A stretch of DNA of 6,104 nt from an uncultured Lachnospiraceae bacterium (GTDB lineage: Bacteria > Bacillota > Clostridia > Lachnospirales > Lachnospiraceae), in NCBI GenBank assembly GCA_946549155.1, contig CAMNQN010000196.1, positions 1 to 6,104 of the forward strand. Direction: 5' to 3'. Each line of letters begins with the position of its first letter. The stretch's first letter is position 1. Below, piece after piece: positions 1 to 4,970 of this stretch. A model generated the notes under the pieces. It saw only the letters and a list, made by a program, of their open reading frames with translations. It was not told the origin of the DNA and did no database searches. A program made the position numbers and the translations under genes.

Positions 1-76
1 AAAGCCGTCAAGAGATCTATTTACATTTCTATTTATCAAATACAGAAAATCCATGCTTGAAATCAAAAAAGAAACA

Positions 77-117
77 GGCAGGGGATTTTCAAAAGCTCCT
101 GCCAGACAGGAGGCAGA
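77..117 (+). promoter_or_regulatory. Leader hairpin that may compete with the ribosome binding site of the Rpn-like gene
   Basis: Bases 77-84 (GGCAGGGG) pair with 96-103 (CTCCTGCC) as eight pairs, one of them G-T. After one mismatch, TTT (86-88) pairs with AAA (92-94) around a three-base loop. The 3' arm contains CTCCTG (96-101), which can instead pair perfectly with CAGGAG (107-112) across a five-base loop. CAGGAG overlaps the AGGAGG Shine-Dalgarno (108-113) four bases before the ATG at 118. The first fold leaves the ribosome site free and the second hides it, and they cannot coexist. The pairing is read directly from the sequence. That it regulates translation is inference; the upstream hairpin looks the more stable. 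A very similar element precedes the second Rpn-type gene at 1359-1404. Confidence 0.45.
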
Positions 118-1053
118 ATGGAAAATGTAACGTTAAGACGCAGCTATAAGGATGTTTTATTTCGCAGAGTTTTCAGAGATAAGGAAAGCCTGCTGGAACT
201 CTATAATGCGGTGAACGGAACGCATTATGCGGATCCGGAGGAGCTGATGGTGGTTACCCTGGAGGATGCGATTTACATGAATGTGAAAAATGATATCGCC
301 TTTCTAGTGGGAGCCTATCTGAACTTATATGAGCATCAATCCACCGTAAACCCGAATATGCCGCTGCGGTGCCTGTTTTACATAACCAGGGAATATGAGA
401 AGCTGATGGATAAGGCATCCCTGTATTCCTCCAAATTACAGGAGATTCCCACTCCCCGGTTTCTTGTCTTTTATAACGGGAAGCGGGGCCAGCCGGAACA
501 TCAGACGCTGCAGCTTTCCACTGCGTTTCAGACGGAGGAGGAGCCCCCGGAACTGGAGCTGCGGGTTACGGTGCTGAATATCAATTATGGAAAGAATAAG
601 GAGCTGCTGAAGCAGTGCAAAAAGCTGGAGGAGTATGCGCTGTTTGTGGACATGCTTCGGAGAAATGCGTTAAAATATAGCATAGAAGAAGCTGCCCGTC
701 GGACCGTGGACGAGTGTATTCGTCAGGATATTCTTCGGGAATTGCTGCGGGAGCAAAGAGCAGAGGTGATTGCCATGTCGATCTTTTATTATGACGAGGA
801 AAAGGAATTAGAACTGATCCGAAAGGATGAGTATGAGCTGGGGCAAGAGGCTGGAATGCAACAGGGGATGGAGCAGGGGATGCAACGAGGCGCTGCTTTG
901 ACGATTATAAAGATTTTGATGGATTTGGGAGAGGTTCCGGATCAGGTTCGTGAGAGGCTGCTTGGGGAGACCAGCGAGGAGCAAATGGACAAATGGCGGA
1001 GACTGGCGGTGAAGGCAAGGAGTGTGGAGGAATTTTTGAAGGCATTTGAGTAG
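118..1053 (+). CDS. Rpn family recombination-promoting nuclease / PD-(D/E)XK nuclease family putative transposase
   Basis: This 311-residue protein resembles the Rpn (YhgA-like, PD-(D/E)XK) family, whose E. coli members are DNA endonucleases that promote RecA-independent recombination. The N-terminus (residues 9-32, SYKDVLFRRVFRDKESLLEL onward) matches the family's opening helix. Likely active-site residues are Asp59 in NDIAF and Glu72/Gln74 in YEHQ, an ExQ variant of ExK common in the family. A core strand pattern follows at 83-90 (LRCLFYIT) and 114-120 (RFLVFYN). Residues 185-240 are charged helix. Residues 246-257 are three GMxx tetrapeptides, followed by a short helical tail (260-311). 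The start is fixed by AGGAGG four bases upstream. No terminator is seen after it. The gene looks intact and lies beside remnants of relatives. The family is clear from motifs, but the cellular role, whether genome plasticity or phage-related, is unknown. Confidence 0.85.
   Translation: MENVTLRRSYKDVLFRRVFRDKESLLELYNAVNGTHYADPEELMVVTLEDAIYMNVKNDIAFLVGAYLNLYEHQSTVNPNMPLRCLFYITREYEKLMDKASLYSSKLQEIPTPRFLVFYNGKRGQPEHQTLQLSTAFQTEEEPPELELRVTVLNINYGKNKELLKQCKKLEEYALFVDMLRRNALKYSIEEAARRTVDECIRQDILRELLREQRAEVIAMSIFYYDEEKELELIRKDEYELGQEAGMQQGMEQGMQRGAALTIIKILMDLGEVPDQVRERLLGETSEEQMDKWRRLAVKARSVEEFLKAFE
853..888 (+). repeat. Three 12-base units encoding GMxx tetrapeptides
   Basis: Three tandem 12-base units (GGAATGCAACAG, GGGATGGAGCAG, GGGATGCAACGA) encode GMQQ-GMEQ-GMQR near the C-terminus of the Rpn-like protein. 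The unit length is a multiple of three, so slippage would change length without breaking the frame. The same type of repeat, with eight units, occurs in the broken relative at 1672-1767. Confidence 0.7.
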
Positions 1054-1063
1054 GCCGGGGATG

Positions 1064-1120
1064 ATGGACAAATGTATTTGTCAGGATATTCTTCGGGAGC
1101 TGCTATGAGAGTAAAGAGTG
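1064..1120 (+). pseudogene. Short decayed repeat of the 3' half of the upstream Rpn-like gene
   Basis: This stretch aligns with 706-760 of the intact gene. Its frame reads MDKCICQDILRELL and then stops, against VDECIRQDILRELL at residues 198-211 of the neighbour. A core of about 20 bases (TCAGGATATTCTTCGGGA) is identical. Similarity continues weakly past the stop through GAGAGTAAAGAG, with a small gap. There is no ribosome site, start region or remaining domain, so this is a scar and not a gene. It may come from a tandem copy that was mostly deleted or from a partial duplication. Confidence 0.7.
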
Positions 1121-1160
1121 AGAATGAAATAAAAATATTATAAATACAACATAATGTCTA

Positions 1161-1189
1161 TTTACAAATAATAGGTTATCTGTTATAAT
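1161..1189 (+). promoter_or_regulatory. Sigma-A-type promoter
   Basis: A -35 box TTTACA (1161-1166) is separated by exactly 17 bases from a perfect -10 box TATAAT (1184-1189), which also has an extended TG (TGtTATAAT, 1181-1189). Transcription should start near 1196. An inverted repeat, TAAGAAA (1191-1197) with TTTCTTA (1206-1212), straddles the expected start and could be an operator or an RNA stem. The first gene downstream is the broken Rpn-type gene. No convincing terminator lies between that gene and the sortase at 2098, so the transcript could also reach the pilus operon. Confidence 0.75.
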
Positions 1190-1251
1190 GTAAGAAAGCA
1201 TAACTTTTCTTAATATTCTAGCATTCAAGGTATTTCCGGAAAGGTGGACGG

Positions 1252-1332
1252 ATGGCTATTTCCTCCCATACGGAGATACTACGGATATCAGAACTCTTAT
1301 CCCATACAGAGTGCATACTCTGTTTCTTTTAG
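1252..1332 (+). CDS. Possible 26-residue leader peptide
   Basis: An ATG at 1252 lies four bases after AAGGTGG (1241-1247), one base from a consensus Shine-Dalgarno. The frame runs 26 codons to TAG at 1330-1332. The peptide begins MAISSHTEILRISELL and ends SHTECILCFF. I do not recognise it. Its last nine or so codons overlap the hairpin at 1306-1323, the geometry expected of an attenuator leader peptide. There is no striking run of one amino acid to suggest what would be sensed, although Ser, Ile and Leu are frequent. It could equally be a chance ORF. Confidence 0.25.
   Translation: MAISSHTEILRISELLSHTECILCFF
1306..1330 (+). terminator. Terminator-like hairpin in the leader (possible attenuator)
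   Basis: ACAGAGT (1306-1312) and ACTCTGT (1317-1323) form a perfect seven-pair stem with a four-base loop, followed by TTTCTTTT (1323-1330). The stem is only moderately GC-rich and the T run is interrupted by one C, so termination would be partial at best. ACTCT at 1293-1297 duplicates part of the 3' arm and could pair with AGAGT (1308-1312) as a weak antiterminator. Confidence 0.3.
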
Positions 1333-1358
1333 AAAATTCATGCTTTGTTTCCAAAGAT

Positions 1359-1404
1359 GGCAGGAGTTTTCCAAAAGAAACCTCCTGGAAAGTGAAAAAG
1401 GAGG
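1359..1404 (+). promoter_or_regulatory. Second copy of the leader hairpin with alternative pairing to the ribosome binding site
   Basis: CAGGAG (1361-1366) pairs with CTCCTG (1382-1387). After one mismatch, TTTC (1368-1371) pairs with GAAA (1377-1380) around a five-base loop. CCTCCT (1381-1386), within the 3' arm, can instead pair perfectly with the Shine-Dalgarno AGGAGG (1399-1404) of the next gene. The order GGCAGG, TTTTC, AAAAG, CTCCTG matches the element at 77-103 before the intact Rpn-like gene. Translational control is inferred. Confidence 0.4.
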
Positions 1405-1411
1405 AATGTGA

Positions 1412-1887
1412 ATGGGAGAAACGCTGCAGGCTGCGGAGACATTGCAGTGGCATCCGGCTTTTTATGCAGGGCTCCAGATTGATCTGGAGAGGGATCGGGA
1501 GAATATGGTTTTTGAAAATGAACATATGTTAAGCAAAAAGCCGATGAGAATTTGTATAAAGCGGTGATGGATATGATTGTGCGTGCAAATAAAGAAGCAT
1601 TTGAGGAGGTAAATGAGATGTGTGATGCGCTGAAAGAATTGATGAAGGATGAAATAGAAGCAGAACGGCAGAGAGGAATGCAGGAAGGGATGCAGCAAGG
1701 ACATAGACAGGGAATGCAGGAGGGGAGACAGGAAGGAATACAGGAAGGAATACAGCGTGGAATACAGATTCTCATAGAATGCTGTCGGGAATTTCTGGTG
1801 CCCTGGGATCAAACTGCGGATAAAGTTGCCTTAAAATACGCGCTTTCTGCTGATACGGTGGAGGAATATATGAAAAAATTTTGGTAA
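1412..1887 (+). pseudogene. Rpn/PD-(D/E)XK family gene with internal deletion and frameshift
   Basis: The N-terminal part starts at ATG 1412, seven bases after AGGAGG (1399-1404), and encodes 51 residues ending at TGA 1565-1567. It contains LQWHPAFYAGLQIDL and FENEHMLSKKPM, which I recognise as the opening of a Lachnospiraceae Rpn-like family of about 300 residues. From memory, that family continues with IDVLIIKK and an EYK-type active-site region, which are absent here. The C-terminal part is in another frame from about 1543 (DENLYKAVMDMIVRANKEAF) to TAA at 1885-1887, with a tetrapeptide repeat and the family's usual tail ending KKFW. The two parts meet around CCGATGAG (1541-1548). The nuclease core, perhaps 140-170 residues, is therefore missing. 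A 111-residue C-terminal remnant could still be made from TTG 1552, but no good ribosome site precedes it. Confidence 0.8.
1672..1767 (+). repeat. Eight 12-base units encoding xG(M/I/H/R)Q-type tetrapeptides
   Basis: In the frame of the C-terminal remnant, codons 41-72 read RGMQ-EGMQ-QGHR-QGMQ-EGRQ-EGIQ-EGIQ-RGIQ, eight degenerate tandem units of 12 bases. Two adjacent units (GAAGGAATACAG, 1732-1743 and 1744-1755) are identical, which suggests recent slippage. Glycine every fourth residue with Gln and charged residues suggests a helical tract. Similar tracts are common at the C-terminus of this family. Confidence 0.75.
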
Positions 1888-1956
1888 GAAGGAGTGGGGG
1901 AAGAAAAGAAGAGCTAAGGACCGCGGCTGCCCGGGATGGAATGGACGAGTTGGCAG

Positions 1957-1985
1957 CGATATCAAGACATATATGAAACTATAAT
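1957..1985 (+). promoter_or_regulatory. Weak candidate promoter for the pilus operon
   Basis: A perfect TATAAT (1980-1985) lies in the AT-rich part of the gap between the broken Rpn-type gene and the first sortase. No good -35 box sits 16-18 bases upstream; the nearest TTG-type hexamer, TTGGCA at 1950-1955, is 24 bases away. It could be an activator-dependent promoter or chance. The rest of 1888-2097 holds no other gene or clear terminator that I can see. Confidence 0.22.
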
Positions 1986-2073
1986 CACAAATCATGTTAA
2001 TCTGGCGTTTCGCCATAATTTCCAAGTAAAAGAAATGTAAAAGCCCATAGGAAGATTCTGTAGGAAAGATGGG

Positions 2074-2100
2074 AGGAGGGGCTGAAAAATGCGGTGAATG
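2074..2100 (+). promoter_or_regulatory. Ribosome binding site with a two-codon ORF touching the sortase start
   Basis: AGGAGG (2074-2079) is ideally spaced, nine bases, for ATG at 2089, but that ATG reads ATG-CGG-TGA and stops at 2097. The next three bases, 2098-2100, are an ATG in the same frame that opens the sortase. From the Shine-Dalgarno this second ATG is 18 bases away, too far for efficient direct initiation. The sortase may be translated by re-initiation after a Met-Arg mini-ORF, or the TGA may be a mutation near the original start. Confidence 0.5.
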
Positions 2101-3090
2101 AGGCAAAAAGGAAGAGTTTTATTGGGGCTTCTGCTTTTGTTGGCAGGGAGCATTATATTTTTTTATCCTGATTTTCGTGAATGGAAAACGCAGCGGGAAG
2201 TGGATCGGATCGCGGGGAAGCTTTCGTGCCAGAAAAAAACGGGGAGACTGCGTGAGGCGGAAGGGCAAATAGGTAACCCTGATGACGGCCTGAGGCAAAA
2301 GGGTGAAACAGAGCAGTCGGGATCAGCGGATTTGGAAGAGCTGTATATTCAGATGCAGGCCTATAATGAGCGTCTGTTTAAGGAAGGTCAGCAGCTTACG
2401 GATGTATGGAGCTTCCAGCAGCTTCCACTTGATGCTTCGATGCTGCCGGATGAGGGGGACTTCATTGGATACATTGAGGTACCGGATATGGAGGTGAGAA
2501 TGCCCCTGCTTCTTGGTGCGTCAGACGAAAATCTGGCTCGGGGTGCGGCAGTTTTAGCGCAGACCAGTATGCCTATCGGAGGTGAGAATACGAATTGTGT
2601 GATCGCTGGTCATCGGGGATACCGGGGGAGTGCTTATTTTCAGCATATTGAGAGTATGAGGGAGGGCTCTGAGGTTTATATTGTGAATCCCTGGGGCACG
2701 CTGACTTACCGGGTGATGGAGACGAAGATTATTACGCCCTATGATATGGCTTCCATCTCGATTCAGGAGGGGAAGGATATGGTCACATTGCTTTCCTGTC
2801 ATCCCTATGCGGGCGGTGGGAAATACCGGTATGTGGTGCTTTGCCAGCGGGACGATGCGCAGATAGGAGAGAAAGCAGATATAGGAGATATAGAGGATAT
2901 GGGGAAAAGCGGTGGGGAGGAGTGGATAGAGGAAGCGGGAGCAGGGAAAGCCTCGGAAAAAAAGCAGGAGATTGGCCTGTTAACCTGGGAGAAATATGTC
3001 CGAAGGGTATTTTTGATAGGGATGTTTGCTTTTGGATGGAGAGTGTTGGCATGTTTTATGCATAAATTGAGAAAAAGAAAGGAGAATTAA
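2098..3090 (+). CDS. srtC: Class C sortase, divergent clostridial type (pilus polymerising)
   Basis: This membrane-bound cysteine transpeptidase should cleave LPxTG of pilin subunits and join them to a pilin lysine outside the cell. An N-terminal membrane helix (about 6-23) is followed by a Gln/Glu-rich insert (34-80), a helical segment, a lid-like region and the sortase barrel (about 122-250). Catalytic residues are His172 (AGHRG), Cys234 (SCHPY) and Arg244 (KYRYVV). An acidic linker (252-295), a second membrane helix (303-320) and a basic tail follow, as in class C enzymes. At 330 residues it is longer than the usual 260-300 because of the two inserts. The lid motif DP(F/W/Y) appears as DVW (102-104). 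Its stop lies two bases before the pilin start. The symbol denotes the class only; which subunit it handles is unknown. Confidence 0.87.
   Translation: MRQKGRVLLGLLLLLAGSIIFFYPDFREWKTQREVDRIAGKLSCQKKTGRLREAEGQIGNPDDGLRQKGETEQSGSADLEELYIQMQAYNERLFKEGQQLTDVWSFQQLPLDASMLPDEGDFIGYIEVPDMEVRMPLLLGASDENLARGAAVLAQTSMPIGGENTNCVIAGHRGYRGSAYFQHIESMREGSEVYIVNPWGTLTYRVMETKIITPYDMASISIQEGKDMVTLLSCHPYAGGGKYRYVVLCQRDDAQIGEKADIGDIEDMGKSGGEEWIEEAGAGKASEKKQEIGLLTWEKYVRRVFLIGMFAFGWRVLACFMHKLRKRKEN
2878..2904 (+). repeat. Three 9-base tandem units in the sortase linker
   Basis: GATATAGGA (2878-2886), GATATAGAG (2887-2895) and GATATGGGG (2896-2904) encode DIG-DIE-DMG in the acidic linker between the catalytic domain and the C-terminal membrane helix of the first sortase. 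The unit is in-frame and degenerate. It probably sets linker length and has no catalytic role. Confidence 0.6.
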
Positions 3091-3092
3091 CA

Positions 3093-4967
3093 ATGAACAG
3101 ATTTATGAAAATGGCAGGAAGCATGATTCTTTTTGCTGCTATTGCAATGATATCCGCATCTGGTGTGCTGGCTGCCTCTGCGGATGTGATGGATACGGCC
3201 AGGACGGCTTCGCTGACAATTCACAAATATGATCTCACAGCGGCCATGGGAGACGGTATCGATGTTTCCGGGTTTACGGCCACCGGGGAGCGGGATATGG
3301 CAGCGGAGGATACATTGAAAAACTATGTGATTGAGGGGGTGGAGTTTACTTATGTACGTGTGGGAGGTATCCATACGGAGAGTGTCGGTGGAAATGTGAA
3401 GCTGCTGTATGACATTCCCGCACAGTTGGAGACGATTTTGGAACTGACGGATGGTCGGGGAGATCATAAGCATGCGTCTGATGAGCTGAATAGCGCATTG
3501 AAAAATCTTTTGGCGGGGGATGGAAATACGGATGGAAAGAATGCGTTGGAGAAATATATTGCAGGTGCTTCCGGTAAGGCGGGCATGCCGCTGACGGATA
3601 AGGAGGGGGTCACCCAGGTTACTGGTCTGCCGCTGGGGCTGTATCTGTTGGTGGAGACAAAGGTGCCGGCCAATGTCCACACAACGGTGGATCCTTTTTT
3701 TGTTTCCCTGCCAATGACCAATAATACCGGTGATTATTGGTTTTATGATGTGGATGTGTATCCGAAAAATCAGACGGATCTTCCCAATCTGGATAAACTG
3801 GTGCGTCAGCATGATGACGCGGCCCTTTATGAAAACCCGGGGTATGGTGATATTGCCACGGCTTCCGAGGGAGATCGTGTGGACTACATTTTTGTGTCCC
3901 ATTTGCCTAAGATTACCTCAGAGGCTACTTATCTGGCGGAATATACTTTTGTGGACAAGATGGATAAGGGGCTTACGTACAATCGGGATGCTGCGGTGTA
4001 TTTCTATTCTAATGAGGCCGATGCTCGTGCCAACAACACGGCGAATGCCGTGAAAACCTGGGTGCATGGGGCTTCGCAGTTTCTGGAAACTTATGAGGGG
4101 AGTAATGCGGACTACAATCAGATGACAGTGGCCCCCACCAGAGAGGGACTTAAGGAAATTGATCCCAGCTTGTCCTGGCATTGGCTGGTGGTGGCCTACA
4201 GCGCAACGGTGAATTCCGATGCCACTCCGGTGTTAGGGGATGAGGGAAATACCAATGACGTGAAATTGACCTGGAAGCGTACCAGTATGGCCTTTACGGA
4301 TACTTTGGAGGATCGGGCCAGGGTATATACCTTTGGCATTAATTTGAAAAAGGAGTTCAGCGACGCGTCGAAAACCGGTGATCCCACGAAAGTTCAGTTT
4401 GTACTGGAGAATCAGACCGACGGACACTTTGTGACAGCCGGAAAACAGACTGCGGGATGCTATTATGTCACAGATGCGCTGAAAGGCGCCGCCCAGCAGG
4501 AGGGAACGGTTTTTTCCCCGGCGGCAGATGGTACCATGTTGATTAATGGCCTGGAAGCAGACACCTATATTCTGACGGAGCTTCATACCTCCGACGGGTA
4601 TTCCTTACTGCGGGAGCCCATGGTGATTGTAATTGACTGCACGGCGGACAGCTTTAGCCCATCTCAGACCACATTGTACGATATGATGGATAGGGCGAAT
4701 AATCCGTATAAAAAGGTGATCGAGACTGCGGGGGCTCGGGCAGGGGCGACAGTGGATGGCAGGGCAGTCAGCATGAGTGGGGATACGGGACAAAACAGGG
4801 ATTCAGCAAATGCCCGGGTGGATATGACGGTGGTGAATACACCCAGCTTCCAGCTTCCCAGGACCGGCGGCACCGGTACGCTCCTGTTTACGCTGGGCGG
4901 CTGCGGGATTGCGTTTCTTGGACTTGTGGTTGCCACAAGGAAGTCGAAGGAGCAGAGGGCACAGTAA
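3093..4967 (+). CDS. LPxTG-anchored backbone (major) pilin, SpaH/EbpB type
   Basis: This 624-residue secreted pilin should form the shaft of a sortase-assembled pilus. A signal peptide (1-28, cleavage near GVLA-AS) leads to domain 1 with an E-box-like YLLVE (184-188) and the pilin motif YPKN (223-226), whose Lys225 should accept the LPRTG carboxyl of the next subunit. Domain 2 (about 230-410) matches the fimbrial isopeptide D2 family, with VDYIFVSHLP (263-272) and FVDKMDKGLTY (286-296). Domain 3 (about 413-584) is Cna-B-like: Lys419/420, Glu496 in YILTE and Asn582 in VVNTP are the probable internal isopeptide residues. The sorting signal is LPRTG (588-592), then a hydrophobic helix (about 595-614) and a basic tail. 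The start is set by AAGGAG about eight bases upstream. It lies between two sortase genes with 2-3 base gaps. Confidence 0.93.
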   Translation: MNRFMKMAGSMILFAAIAMISASGVLAASADVMDTARTASLTIHKYDLTAAMGDGIDVSGFTATGERDMAAEDTLKNYVIEGVEFTYVRVGGIHTESVGGNVKLLYDIPAQLETILELTDGRGDHKHASDELNSALKNLLAGDGNTDGKNALEKYIAGASGKAGMPLTDKEGVTQVTGLPLGLYLLVETKVPANVHTTVDPFFVSLPMTNNTGDYWFYDVDVYPKNQTDLPNLDKLVRQHDDAALYENPGYGDIATASEGDRVDYIFVSHLPKITSEATYLAEYTFVDKMDKGLTYNRDAAVYFYSNEADARANNTANAVKTWVHGASQFLETYEGSNADYNQMTVAPTREGLKEIDPSLSWHWLVVAYSATVNSDATPVLGDEGNTNDVKLTWKRTSMAFTDTLEDRARVYTFGINLKKEFSDASKTGDPTKVQFVLENQTDGHFVTAGKQTAGCYYVTDALKGAAQQEGTVFSPAADGTMLINGLEADTYILTELHTSDGYSLLREPMVIVIDCTADSFSPSQTTLYDMMDRANNPYKKVIETAGARAGATVDGRAVSMSGDTGQNRDSANARVDMTVVNTPSFQLPRTGGTGTLLFTLGGCGIAFLGLVVATRKSKEQRAQ

Positions 4968-4970
4968 GCT

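Larger units (their letters stand above)
1190..1411 (+). other. About 215-base transcribed leader before the broken Rpn-type gene
   Basis: This is the remainder of the 358-base gap between the intact Rpn-like gene (end 1053) and the next start at 1412. From the expected start near 1196 it holds a TTTCCGGAAA palindrome (1233-1242), a possible 26-codon ORF (1252-1332), a hairpin followed by a T-rich run (1306-1330) and a second hairpin just before the ribosome site (1361-1387). No larger coding region could be supported on either strand. Confidence 0.5.

Noticed and set aside
20..48. TTTACA (20-25) as a -35 box for the intact Rpn-like gene; it shares TCTATTTACA with the promoter at 1157-1166
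   Set aside because: No acceptable -10 box lies 16-18 bases downstream (CAGAAA at 43-48), so I could not support a promoter, although the shared 10-mer is notable.
1311..1532. + strand frame of 73 codons in the leader and pseudogene
   Set aside because: Its product is an out-of-frame reading of the recognised N-terminal fragment starting at 1412, with no ribosome site.
1338..1812. Overlapping - strand frames rich in repeated Cys-Ile-Pro-Ser or Tyr-Ser-Phe-Leu
   Set aside because: Their repetitive look is only the reverse reading of the 12-base repeat in the Rpn remnant.
1..1887. Insertion sequence or complete transposon around the Rpn-type genes
   Set aside because: No terminal inverted repeats or target-site duplications were found. 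'Transposase' in this family's name is historical and does not show an IS element.
1950..1973. TTGGCA as a -35 box for the pilus operon
   Set aside because: Spacing to TATAAT (1980) is 24 bases, and the nearer CATATA/TATATG hexamers give only 12-14 bases.
2003..2015. TGGCG-TTT-CGCCA hairpin as a terminator between the Rpn remnant and the pilus operon
   Set aside because: The stem is only five pairs and no T run follows.
3087..3902. Long open frame on the - strand (271 codons) opposite the pilin
   Set aside because: The pilin on the + strand has clear domains, signal peptide and sorting motif over the same bases. The antisense translation is Ile/His/Arg-rich with no recognisable domain.
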